From positions 1 through 20,446 of the forward strand of contig JBKPRX010000056.1 in NCBI GenBank assembly GCA_046734795.1: DNA of 20,446 nucleotides, read 5' to 3'. Origin of the DNA: JBKPRX01 sp046734795. GTDB lineage: Bacteria > Actinomycetota > Thermoleophilia > Gaiellales > Gaiellaceae. A program made the translations under genes and the position numbers. Under the pieces are notes generated by a model, which saw only the letters and a program-made list of their open reading frames with translations, ran no database searches and was not told the origin of the DNA. Shown in pieces: positions 13,839 to 20,446 of the stretch. Position 1 is the first letter of the stretch. Every line of letters starts with the position of its first letter.

Positions 13839-14987
13839 ATGGAAGCGCCGCGCTCCGGTCACGTGGCTGCACTCGACGGAATCCGCGGCATTGCGGTCGC
13901 GCTCGTCGTCGGCGTGCATGCGTACGGCTCGCCGAGCGGCGGGTTTCTCGGTGTCGACGTCTTCTTCGTGCTCAGCGGCTTTCTGATCACGACGCTGCTC
14001 CTTCGCGAGCACGCACGTCGCGGGGCGATCTCGCTGCCGCGCTTCTACGCGCGGCGTGCGCTTCGTTTGCTGCCGGCGCTCGTCGTGGTGCTCGGCGCCT
14101 ACGCCGCGGTCGCGCTCTTCGTTGTCCATCCGGTGCTGCGCGCGACGAGCCTGCACGACCTCGTCGGCACGCCGCTCGCGGTCAGCACGCTCTACGTCTC
14201 GAACGTCTATCAAGCGTGGAACGGGCTCCTGCCCGCGGGCATCCGCCATCTTTGGTCGCTCGCGACCGAGGAGCAGTTCTATCTCGTGTGGCCGCTTCTT
14301 CTCGTCGTGCTGATGCGCTTCGTTCGCGACCTGCGGATACTCGCGCGCATCCTCGTCGGTGCGATCGCCGTCATCGCCGCTTACCGCGCAGGCCTCGCGC
14401 TCAGCAGCGCGGCGCCGCTTCGAATCTATTTCGCGCCGGATACGACGTTCGACCAGCTGCTCGTCGGCTGTCTCTTTGCGGTGTGGCTCGTCGACGGACG
14501 CGCGCCCGAGCTCTTGCTCCGCACCGGCGCCCGACGCATTGCATGGCCGCTCGCGCTCGCGTTCGTCGCTGCGTGCGTCTGGCTCGTGCCGGGCTGGACG
14601 AGCCGAACGGCGACGGCGATCGTGTTGCTGCCGTTCGCCCTCGCGTGCGGCCTCCTCGTCTACCTCGCCGCGACGGACACGCGGTCGCTCCTCGCGCGCA
14701 CGCTCGCGCTCGAGCCGTTGCGTTTCCTCGGACGTATCTCCTACGGGCTCTACCTCTGGCATCCGCTCGTGCTCTGGTTCGCAGTCTTCGCGCCGATCCG
14801 CTGGTCGCGGCTTCAAGTCACGCCGACCGAAGCGGTGCTCGTCGCGGTGCTGCTCTCGCTCTGCTCGTACGCGCTCGTCGAGCGCCCGTTCCTTCGCCGA
14901 AAGGAACGCTTCGCTGCGGCGACGCTCGTCATGGCGAGCGATCGCGAGCTCTCGGTGTCGGGACCCCTGCCGGCCACGACCCCGTAA
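13839..14987 (+). CDS. Membrane acyltransferase, acyltransferase-3 (OafA-like) family
   Basis: The 382-residue protein is largely hydrophobic, with about ten membrane segments. It has the acyltransferase-3 hallmarks: HVAALDGIRGIAVALVVGVH near the N-terminus (H27 is the conserved histidine), GGFLGVDVFFVLSGFLITTL (34-53), RFYARRALRLLPAL (about 68-81), the HLWSLATEEQFYLVWPLL segment, and SYGLYLWHPLVLW near the end. This family O-acylates sugars of lipopolysaccharide, peptidoglycan, exopolysaccharide or small molecules using acyl-CoA. The acceptor cannot be told here, since no glycan genes are adjacent. There is no SGNH domain, so it is the short form. A GGAAGG sequence abuts the ATG at 13839 with no spacer. 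An alternative GTG at 13863 would still keep LDGIRG. It is divergent from fprA and convergent with the Fe-S carrier. Confidence 0.9.
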   Translation: MEAPRSGHVAALDGIRGIAVALVVGVHAYGSPSGGFLGVDVFFVLSGFLITTLLLREHARRGAISLPRFYARRALRLLPALVVVLGAYAAVALFVVHPVLRATSLHDLVGTPLAVSTLYVSNVYQAWNGLLPAGIRHLWSLATEEQFYLVWPLLLVVLMRFVRDLRILARILVGAIAVIAAYRAGLALSSAAPLRIYFAPDTTFDQLLVGCLFAVWLVDGRAPELLLRTGARRIAWPLALAFVAACVWLVPGWTSRTATAIVLLPFALACGLLVYLAATDTRSLLARTLALEPLRFLGRISYGLYLWHPLVLWFAVFAPIRWSRLQVTPTEAVLVAVLLSLCSYALVERPFLRRKERFAAATLVMASDRELSVSGPLPATTP

Positions 14988-15001
14988 CGCGTCTCAGCCG
15001 G

Positions 15002-15412
15002 TCAGTGCGAGCAGCCGCTGCCGCAGCCGTGCGCTGCGTCCGGCTCTTCGCCCTCGGCCACTTGGAACGAGTGGCCGCACCCGCACGACGAGACCGCGTT
15101 CGGGTTGTCGATCTTGAAGCCGGCCTCCTGGATCGTCTCCAGGTAGTCGACGCTCGCGCCGCGGAGATACGGCGCGCTGAACGGGTCGACGACGACGCGG
15201 ACACCCTCGACCTCGTACTCGTGGTCGCCTTCGACGGCGCCGCGGTCGAAGCCGAGGCCGTACTGGAAGCCCGAGCAGCCTCCGCCTTCGATGGCGATGC
15301 GAAGCACCTCGACGTCGGACTCCTCGGCCATCAGCTGCTTGATCTTCGTCGCAGCGGCAGGCGTCAGCGACACGAGCTCTTCGGTGCGCTCCTGAATCTC
15401 CATCGTGGCCAT
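15002..15412 (-). CDS. erpA: A-type iron-sulfur carrier (HesB/IscA/ErpA family)
   Basis: A-type carriers receive Fe-S clusters from the SUF or ISC scaffold and pass them to target enzymes. The 136-residue protein has the three family cysteines: C46 in GGGCSGFQYGLGF, and C110 and C112 in SSCGCGHSF. The domain starts at SLTPAAATKIKQLM (15-28). Unlike most members it continues for about 20 residues after SCGCGHSF, ending HGCGSGCSH with two extra cysteines (C130, C134). The frame stays open far upstream over nuoA and nuoB in antisense, but the family start fits ATG 15412, or ATG 15403 three residues on. It lies divergent from nuoA, whose operon encodes several Fe-S subunits. The symbol erpA is by similarity; IscA/SufA-type naming is also possible. 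Confidence 0.9.
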   Translation of the reverse strand: MATMEIQERTEELVSLTPAAATKIKQLMAEESDVEVLRIAIEGGGCSGFQYGLGFDRGAVEGDHEYEVEGVRVVVDPFSAPYLRGASVDYLETIQEAGFKIDNPNAVSSCGCGHSFQVAEGEEPDAAHGCGSGCSH

Positions 15413-15538
15413 CGTAGCAACGGAGATACCCGGAACACTCCCCCCGAAGGGGCTACTTTGTGACACTCGGCTCACGCATCGTTGCAGGGTTTTCGCAGCC
15501 GTTCGTAGCCCTCCTGCCCCTGATAACGTCCGGGACGG
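15413..15538. promoter_or_regulatory. Divergent intergenic region between the Fe-S carrier and nuoA
   Basis: These 126 bases must hold the promoters of both the Fe-S carrier and the nuo operon. The clearest structure is CCCC-CGAA-GGGG at 15441-15452, which on the minus strand reads CCCC-UUCG-GGGG, a stable 4-bp stem with a UUCG loop, 28 bases before the carrier start. I found no convincing -35/-10 pair for nuoA. TTGCAG (15482-15487) is a possible -35 without a good -10. Confidence 0.45.
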
Positions 15539-15898
15539 ATGCTGAGCGACTGGCTGCCCTTTCTGATCTACGGGCTGATGGCTCTGGTGATTCCGGTGTC
15601 GATGATCGCCATGTCGTTCGTCTTCGCGCAGCGTCCGGCACGGCGAACGCGCGCGCGCGGCCTCGCCTTCGAGTCGGGGGTCTCGACGGGGCCGCTGAAG
15701 ACGCAGCGCTTCACGATCAGCTTTTACTTGACGGCGATGCTCTTCATCGCCTTCGACATCGAGATCGTGTTCTTGTATCCGGTCGCGGTCGTGCTCAACG
15801 CGGTCGGCTGGTTCGCATTCGCAGAGCTTGCGTTCTTCATCGCGATCCTGCTCATCGCGTACGTCTACATCTGGCGCAAGGGTGCGCTCGAATGGTGA
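15539..15898 (+). CDS. nuoA: NADH-quinone oxidoreductase subunit A
   Basis: NuoA is a small membrane subunit of respiratory complex I, near the quinone-binding junction. The 119-residue protein has three membrane helices: about 7-29 (FLIYGLMALVIPVSMIAMSF), about 58-83 and about 89-112. The conserved loop FESGVSTGPLKTQRF (44-58) and FDIEIVFLYP (71-80) are both intact; the acidic DIE segment is a family hallmark. The ATG at 15539 has only a weak GGGACGG upstream. It is the first gene of the operon, and nuoB begins 3 bases after its stop. Confidence 0.95.
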   Translation: MLSDWLPFLIYGLMALVIPVSMIAMSFVFAQRPARRTRARGLAFESGVSTGPLKTQRFTISFYLTAMLFIAFDIEIVFLYPVAVVLNAVGWFAFAELAFFIAILLIAYVYIWRKGALEW

Positions 15899-15901
15899 AC
15901 C

Positions 15902-16480
15902 GTGGCTAAGCGGCTGCGCGACTACGGGTTGCAATCGGAGCGGTTGCTCTGGCCGACCAAGGGTCCGTCGCGCTTCGAAGAAGAGCTCGGCGCCGACGAG
16001 CTCGAGCAGTACCTCGGCATCACGACGCTCGAGAAGGCCGTGCGCTGGGCGCAGACGAAGTCGATGTGGCCGGACACGTTCGGTCTCTCGTGCTGTGCGA
16101 TCGAGATGATGTCGATCGTCTCGTCGCGCTACGACATCGCGCGCTTCGGGATGGAAGCCTTTCGTTCGTCGCCGCGCCAGGCTGATCTGCTGATCGTCTC
16201 CGGTCGCGTCGCGCACAAGATGGCGGCGCCGCTTCGGCAGATCTACGACCAGATGCTCGAGCCGAAATGGGTGATCGCGATGGGCGCGTGCGCGAGCTCA
16301 GGCGGGATGTTCAACAACTACACGGTGCTCCAGGGCGTGGACAAGATCGTCGCCGTCGACATCTACGTGCCGTTCTGTCCGCCGCGGCCGGAAGCGTTGA
16401 TGGAGGGGATCATTCGCTTGCACGAGGCGGTTCAGGCCGGCGTGCCGCCTGCGTACGAGCGGAGGGCGGTCGCGTCTTGA
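15902..16480 (+). CDS. nuoB: NADH-quinone oxidoreductase subunit B
   Basis: NuoB holds cluster N2, the last Fe-S cluster before quinone. The 192-residue protein has all four N2 ligands: C64 and C65 (GLSCCAIEMM), C130 (MGACASSGG) and C159 (VPFCPPRPE). GRVAHKMAAPLRQIYDQM (101-118) is also conserved. The GTG start at 15902 leaves a 3-base gap from nuoA. A longer-than-minimal C-terminus (AVQAGVPPAYERRAVAS) runs into the nuoC start, overlapping it by 4 bases (TTGA). Confidence 0.96.
   Translation: MAKRLRDYGLQSERLLWPTKGPSRFEEELGADELEQYLGITTLEKAVRWAQTKSMWPDTFGLSCCAIEMMSIVSSRYDIARFGMEAFRSSPRQADLLIVSGRVAHKMAAPLRQIYDQMLEPKWVIAMGACASSGGMFNNYTVLQGVDKIVAVDIYVPFCPPRPEALMEGIIRLHEAVQAGVPPAYERRAVAS
16461..16466 (+). 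promoter_or_regulatory. Ribosome binding site supporting the TTG start of nuoC
   Basis: GGAGGG inside the end of nuoB lies 10 bases before TTG 16477. The later in-frame ATG at 16495 has no such sequence in range. Confidence 0.5.
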
Positions 16481-17025
16481 CCGACTGGTCGCGGATGCCG
16501 GGTCACGTCCGCACTGTCGAGGCGCACGGCGAGACGACAGTCGTCGTCGAGGCGGCAGAGCTCGTCGAAGCGGCGACCCACCTACGCGACGAGCTCGGCT
16601 TCTCGTTCCTCTCCGACCTCTCGCCCACCGACTACTTCGGCTGGGGCACGAAGGGCGTCTCGGGCTATATCGGGACGGCGACCGGCCGTGACCTGAACAT
16701 GCCGATGACGCAGGGCTACCAGGTGCTGCCCGAGACGAAGCCGAAGCGGTTCTCCGTCAGCTACCACCTGCTCGCGCTGCGCGAAGGCGCACCCCGTGTC
16801 CGCCTTCAGCTCTGGGTCGACGACGGCGAGCCGGTGCCGAGCGTCGTCGGCGTGTGGCCGACCGCCGACTGGCACGAGCGCGAAGCGTTCGACATGTTCG
16901 GAATCGAGTTTGCGGGCCACCCGAACCTCGTCCGGATCCTCATGGAGGACGACTGGGAAGGCCATCCGCTCCGCAAGGACTATCCAATCGGCGGCGAGCC
17001 GGTTCGGTTCTCGGAGGCTGAGTAG
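16477..17025 (+). CDS. nuoC: NADH-quinone oxidoreductase subunit C
   Basis: NuoC is a peripheral-arm subunit of complex I that packs against NuoD and NuoB. The 182-residue protein carries the 30-kDa-subunit signature WHEREAFDMFGIEFAGHPNL, followed by RILMEDDWEGHPLRKDYPI. I chose TTG 16477 for the TTGA overlap with the nuoB stop and the GGAGGG 10 bases upstream; ATG 16495 is the alternative and would remove six residues. NuoC is separate from NuoD, not fused as in some proteobacteria, and their genes overlap by one base. The frame extends further upstream inside nuoB but that part is not NuoC. Confidence 0.94.
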   Translation: MTDWSRMPGHVRTVEAHGETTVVVEAAELVEAATHLRDELGFSFLSDLSPTDYFGWGTKGVSGYIGTATGRDLNMPMTQGYQVLPETKPKRFSVSYHLLALREGAPRVRLQLWVDDGEPVPSVVGVWPTADWHEREAFDMFGIEFAGHPNLVRILMEDDWEGHPLRKDYPIGGEPVRFSEAE

Positions 17026-18326
17026 TGGTCGTCGTCACCGAGAGCGCCGGCACGCGGCAGTGGCCGCTCGTCGGGCCGCCGATCTACGAGGGCTCGCACA
17101 TTCCGTCGCCGACCCCGACCATTCTCGAGATCCCGGCCGAGCTGCGCGACAGCGACGACATCCTCTCGGTCAACTTCGGGCCGAACCACCCCTCGACGCA
17201 CGGCGTGCTCCGGCTGCTCGTCGACCTCGACGGCGAGAGCGTCGTCGGGCTGCGTGCGGTGATCGGCTACCTGCACACGGGCTTCGAGAAGAACATGGAG
17301 CAGAAGACGTGGTGGAAGGCGATCACGTACCCGCCGCGCATCGACTACCTCTCGTTCCAGATCAACGAGCTCGTGTTCGTGCTCGCGATCGAGAAGCTGC
17401 TCGCGCTCGAGGTGCCCGAGAAGGCGACGTGGATGCGGCAGCTCCTCTGCGAGCTGAACCGGATTCACTCGCACCTCGTCTGGCTCGGTACGAGCGCGCT
17501 CGAGCTCGGTGCGATTTCGCTCTTTTGGTACACGTTCCGCGAGCGCGACCTCGTGCTCGATCTCTTCGAGCTCGTCGCCGGCGCGCGAATGCATACGCGC
17601 TACTTCCAGGCGGGCGGTCTTGCCGAGGACATCCCGGGTGGGTTCTTCCCCGAGTGTCGCCGCTTTTGCGAGTGGATGCCGAAGGCGGTGGACGAGTACG
17701 AGACGCTGCTCACGCGCAACCAGATCTGGCTCGAGCGCACGAAGGGTCTCGGTCTCTTGTCCGCGGAAGACGCGATCGCGCTCGGGCAGTCGGGGCCGGT
17801 TCTGCGCGCATCGGGCGTCGACTGGGATCTTCGCCGCGACCAGCCGTACCTCGCCTATGACCAGGTCGACTTCCGCGTGCCGGTCTACACCGCCGGCGAC
17901 GTCTACGACCGGTACCGCGTGCACATGGACGAGATGCGCGAGTCCGTTCGCATCGTCGAGCAGAGCCTGAACCGGCTCGAGCGGATGGAGGGCAAGCCGT
18001 GGATCGCGGACGACCGCAAGGTCGTGCTGCCGCCGCGCGAAGAGCTGCATACGTCGATGGAGTCACTCATCCACCACTTCAAGATCGTGACGGAGGGCTA
18101 TCGCGTGCCCGAGGGCGAGGTGTACGTGACCGTCGAGTCGGCGCGCGGCGAGCTCGGTTGCTACGTCGTCTCCGACGGCGGCCCGAAGCCGTGGCGCGTG
18201 AAGTTCCGCGCGCCGTCGTTCGTCGCGCTCGAGGCGACCGCGACCTGCATGCGCGACGCGCTCGTCGCGGACATGATCGCGATCGTCGGCTCGCTCGACA
18301 CGGTCATGGGCGAGGTCGATCGGTGA
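17025..18326 (+). CDS. nuoD: NADH-quinone oxidoreductase subunit D
   Basis: NuoD is the 49-kDa subunit, which with NuoB forms the quinone pocket. The 433-residue protein has the signature NFGPNHPSTHGVLRLLVDLDG near residues 49-69, GYLHTGFEK, the ELNRIHSHLVWLG region, and the C-terminal FRAPSFVALEA and DMIAIVGSLDTVMGEVDR. The start is GTG 17025, sharing one base with the nuoC stop (TAGTG), with GGAGG 7 bases upstream. About 40 residues precede the conserved core, including a Pro-rich stretch (GPPIYEGSHIPSPTPT). The stop overlaps the nuoE start by 4 bases (GTGA). Confidence 0.96.
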   Translation: MVVVTESAGTRQWPLVGPPIYEGSHIPSPTPTILEIPAELRDSDDILSVNFGPNHPSTHGVLRLLVDLDGESVVGLRAVIGYLHTGFEKNMEQKTWWKAITYPPRIDYLSFQINELVFVLAIEKLLALEVPEKATWMRQLLCELNRIHSHLVWLGTSALELGAISLFWYTFRERDLVLDLFELVAGARMHTRYFQAGGLAEDIPGGFFPECRRFCEWMPKAVDEYETLLTRNQIWLERTKGLGLLSAEDAIALGQSGPVLRASGVDWDLRRDQPYLAYDQVDFRVPVYTAGDVYDRYRVHMDEMRESVRIVEQSLNRLERMEGKPWIADDRKVVLPPREELHTSMESLIHHFKIVTEGYRVPEGEVYVTVESARGELGCYVVSDGGPKPWRVKFRAPSFVALEATATCMRDALVADMIAIVGSLDTVMGEVDR

Positions 18327-18787
18327 GCACGTACGAGGCCATGCGCGAGATCGCGGCGCAGTATCCGGAATCCCGCTCGGCCGTCTTGCCGTGTCTGCGC
18401 TTGGCGCAGGAGCAACACGGCGGCTGGCTTCCGCCCCAGGCGTTCGACGAAGTGGCCGATGCGCTCGAGCTCACGCCGGCGTACTGCAAGTCCGTCGCCT
18501 CGTTCTACGACATGTTCCAACTCGAGCCCGTCGGCCGGCATCTCGTCGAGGTGTGCACGAACATCTCTTGCGCGCTCGTCGGCGCGCAGCAGGTGCTCGA
18601 AGCGTTCGAGCACGAGCTCGGCGTCCACCCCGGCGAGACGACCGAGGACGGCGAGGTGACGCTGCGGACGATCGAATGTGCAGGGGGTTGCGGATGGGGC
18701 ACCGTCGTCTCCGTCGACCATCGCTACCGCGAGCCGGTCAAGCCCGACGACGTGCCCGCGATCGTGGCGGAGCTGCGCGGTGGGTGA
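18323..18787 (+). CDS. nuoE: NADH-quinone oxidoreductase subunit E
   Basis: NuoE is the 24-kDa subunit with the off-path 2Fe-2S cluster N1a, in the NADH-input module with NuoF. The 154-residue protein has the thioredoxin-like core and four ligands: C78 and C83 (CTNISC), C119 and C123 (ECAGGC). The surrounding HLVEVCTNISCALVGA is typical. Odd here is GCGWGTVVSVD after the last cysteine, where many family members have an AP-containing segment. The GTG at 18323 overlaps the nuoD stop in GTGA. The frame is open upstream inside nuoD but has no NuoE homology there. It overlaps nuoF by 8 bases. Confidence 0.95.
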   Translation: MSTYEAMREIAAQYPESRSAVLPCLRLAQEQHGGWLPPQAFDEVADALELTPAYCKSVASFYDMFQLEPVGRHLVEVCTNISCALVGAQQVLEAFEHELGVHPGETTEDGEVTLRTIECAGGCGWGTVVSVDHRYREPVKPDDVPAIVAELRGG

Positions 18788-20096
18788 ACGCGTCGTCCTC
18801 GCGGGCTCGGAAGACCGGGACCTGACGAAGATCGATGCCTACCGCGAGGTAGGCGGCTATGTGCAGCTCACACGCGCGCGCGGGCTGGCACCACAGGCCA
18901 TCGTCGAGGAGCTTCTCGCCTCCGGGATCCGCGGCCGCGGCGGCGCGGGATTTCCGATGGGACGCAAGGCGAGCTTTCTCGCCAAGGGGACCGGCAAGCC
19001 GACCTATCTGACGGTCAACGCCGACGAGTCCGAACCTGGGACGTTCAAGGACCGCGAGATCATGCTGCGCGTTCCGCATCGCTTGATCGAAGGCTGCTTG
19101 ATCACCGCGCACGCAATCGAGTGCACGCAGGTCTTCATCTACATCCGCGGCGAGTACTTGACCGAGTTCGAGGTCATCCGCGCGGCGCTCGACGAAGCGC
19201 GTGCAGCGGATCTGCTCGGAGGCGTCACGATCGTGTTGCACCGGGGTGCGGGCGCATACATCTGCGGCGAGGAGACCGCGCTGCTCGAATCACTGGAGGG
19301 CAAGCGTGGCCAGCCGCGCGCGAAGCCGCCGTTCCCGGCGGTGCAAGGCTTGTACGCCTCGCCGACGCTGATCAACAACGTCGAGACGGTCGCGTCCGTG
19401 CCGCAAATTCTCGCGCTCGGTGGCGCCGACTACGCGAAGATCGGCGTCGAGAACTCCGCGGGCACGCGCGTGTTCTCGCTGTCCGGCAACGTCGCGAACG
19501 GCGGCAACTACGAGCTCGAGCTCGGCACCACGCTGCGCACGCTGATCTACGACCTCGGCGGCGGCATCCCCGGCGGCCGCGAACTGAAGGCGATCATCCC
19601 CGGCGGCTCGTCGGTGCCTGTGCTGACCGCCGACGAAGTGGACACGCCGCTCGACTTCGACTCGATCGCTGCGGTCGGAAGCATGCTCGGCTCCGGCGCC
19701 GTGATCGTGATCGACGATCGCTGTTGCATGGCGCAGCTCGGTTTGCGCGTCGCGCAGTTCTACATGCACGAGTCGTGCGGAAAATGCACGCCGTGCCGCG
19801 AGGGAACGCGCTGGATGGTGCAGCTTCTCCGCAAGATCGAGGACGGCGAGGCCTCGCACGCGGAGCTCGACCTGTTGCTCGACGTCTGCGACCGGATTCT
19901 CGGCAAGTGTCTGTGTCCGTTGGGAGACGCGGCGGCGATGCCTGTCGCGAGTTACGTCAGTCGCTTCGGCGACGAGTTCCGACGGCACATCGACGAGGGG
20001 GCGTGCCCGTTCGGCGGCGAGTCCTCGCTCGACGGACTCTTCGCGCCGGTCGACCAGCACGCGCACACGCCGCTCGCGCAGGAGGTGAGCGCGTGA
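18780..20096 (+). CDS. nuoF: NADH-quinone oxidoreductase subunit F
   Basis: NuoF is the 51-kDa subunit that oxidises NADH with FMN and passes electrons to cluster N3. The 438-residue protein has the NADH/FMN-binding GRGGAGFPMGRK (52-63), NADESEPGTFKDRE (80-93) and GAGAYICGEETALLESLEG (156-174). The 4Fe-4S ligands are C333, C336 and C339 (ESCGKCTPCREG) plus C379 (GKCLCPLGD). Two additional cysteines, C315 and C316 in DDRCCMAQ, and C377 are not expected ligands. GTG 18780 overlaps the nuoE end by 8 bases, and the stop overlaps nuoG in GTGA. The upstream open frame antedating 18780 is not NuoF. Confidence 0.96.
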   Translation: MGERVVLAGSEDRDLTKIDAYREVGGYVQLTRARGLAPQAIVEELLASGIRGRGGAGFPMGRKASFLAKGTGKPTYLTVNADESEPGTFKDREIMLRVPHRLIEGCLITAHAIECTQVFIYIRGEYLTEFEVIRAALDEARAADLLGGVTIVLHRGAGAYICGEETALLESLEGKRGQPRAKPPFPAVQGLYASPTLINNVETVASVPQILALGGADYAKIGVENSAGTRVFSLSGNVANGGNYELELGTTLRTLIYDLGGGIPGGRELKAIIPGGSSVPVLTADEVDTPLDFDSIAAVGSMLGSGAVIVIDDRCCMAQLGLRVAQFYMHESCGKCTPCREGTRWMVQLLRKIEDGEASHAELDLLLDVCDRILGKCLCPLGDAAAMPVASYVSRFGDEFRRHIDEGACPFGGESSLDGLFAPVDQHAHTPLAQEVSA

Positions 20097-20446
20097 GCGC
20101 GATCGAGACGGTCAAGCTCACGATCGACGGCGTGGAGATCGAGGTGCCGAAGGGAACGGGCATCGTCGAGTCGGCGCTTGCAGCTGGGATCGAGATCCCC
20201 GTCTTCTGCTACGAGCCGCGCCTCGGCCCGCCGGTCGGCGCCTGCCGAATGTGCCTCGTCGAGATCGAGGGGATGCCGAAGCTCCAAGCCGGCTGCACGC
20301 TGACGGCGCAGGACGGCATGGTCGTCAAGACCGCGCGCACCTCGGAGAAGGCCGCCGAGGGCGAGCACGCGACGCTCGAGTTCATTCTCGTCAACCATCC
20401 GCTCGACTGTCCGGTCTGCGACAAGGGCGGCGAGTGCCCGCTGCAG
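20093..20446 (+). CDS. nuoG: NADH-quinone oxidoreductase subunit G, N-terminal part (truncated by window edge)
   Basis: NuoG is the 75-kDa subunit that relays electrons through several Fe-S clusters. The window holds the first 118 residues. A 2Fe-2S ferredoxin-like domain has ligands C39, C51, C54 and C68 (FCYEPRLGPPVGACRMC, QAGCT). The His-Cys3 motif of the next 4Fe-4S cluster begins with H102, C106, C109 and C115 (NHPLDCPVCDKGGEC). GTG 20093 overlaps the nuoF stop (GTGA) and has GGAGG (20081-20085) 7 bases upstream. The frame is open to the last base, so the gene continues outside. Confidence 0.95.
   Translation, partial: MSAIETVKLTIDGVEIEVPKGTGIVESALAAGIEIPVFCYEPRLGPPVGACRMCLVEIEGMPKLQAGCTLTAQDGMVVKTARTSEKAAEGEHATLEFILVNHPLDCPVCDKGGECPLQ

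Noticed and set aside
13803..14816. 337-codon minus-strand frame rich in Arg/Glu opposite the acyltransferase
   Set aside because: Low-complexity charged shadow of a hydrophobic membrane protein gene.
15432..15459. GGAAC plus TACTTT as an ECF-type or mixed promoter for nuoA
   Set aside because: The -35 and -10 parts belong to different promoter classes and the hairpin sits between them; not convincing.
15413..16216. Long upstream extension of the Fe-S carrier frame over nuoA and nuoB
   Set aside because: The extension is antisense to two conserved complex I genes, and the A-type carrier fold starts normally at ATG 15412.
1..20446. tRNA, rRNA, CRISPR, insertion sequence or prophage
   Set aside because: Nothing with cloverleaf, array, terminal-repeat or transposase character was seen; this is by eye and not a tool-based scan.

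Overview
The window is 20.4 kb of a high-GC bacterial chromosome, coding almost end to end. Many GTG starts (and one TTG), an adrenodoxin-reductase-like FprA flavoprotein, a compact nuoABCDEFG run and several small secreted families point to an actinomycete-type bacterium. My best guess is the Thermoleophilia (Gaiella/Solirubrobacter-like). That placement is inferred from gene content and style, because no rRNA or other marker is present. I see no tRNA, rRNA, CRISPR array, insertion sequence or phage gene.

Region 1 (1-2135) is lipoate metabolism. It holds the 3' end of lipB (octanoyltransferase), an overlapping GFA/CENP-V-type zinc protein, a cupin on the opposite strand, and complete lipA (lipoyl synthase). 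LipB and LipA act in sequence to build protein-bound lipoate.

Region 2 (2132-10730), all on the minus strand, is an exoprotein island. In transcription order it has a 598-aa subtilase, a 1154-aa PA-domain subtilase with a C-terminal nidogen-like module, a 113-aa secreted protein, a 681-aa secreted protein of unknown function (probably a beta-propeller) and a 126-aa secreted beta-sandwich protein. Strong GC-rich hairpins follow the three large genes. Each of those three genes also has its own candidate promoter and a similar G-rich 5' leader. This shared leader is the most unusual non-coding signal in the window.

Region 3 (10747-13744), minus strand, is central metabolism: an FprA-type ferredoxin-NADP reductase, a small zinc-ribbon protein and class II fumarase, probably expressed in that order. 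A membrane acyltransferase (13839-14987, plus strand) is divergent from the reductase.

Region 4 (15002-20446) has an A-type Fe-S carrier (HesB/ErpA-like, minus strand), divergent from the start of the respiratory complex I operon nuoA-nuoB-nuoC-nuoD-nuoE-nuoF-nuoG, which leaves the window inside nuoG. Every junction from nuoB onward overlaps, so translation is probably coupled. The Fe-S carrier next door makes sense, since NuoB, E, F and G all bind Fe-S clusters; LipA also needs two 4Fe-4S clusters.

No stretch longer than about 150 bases lacks a gene.
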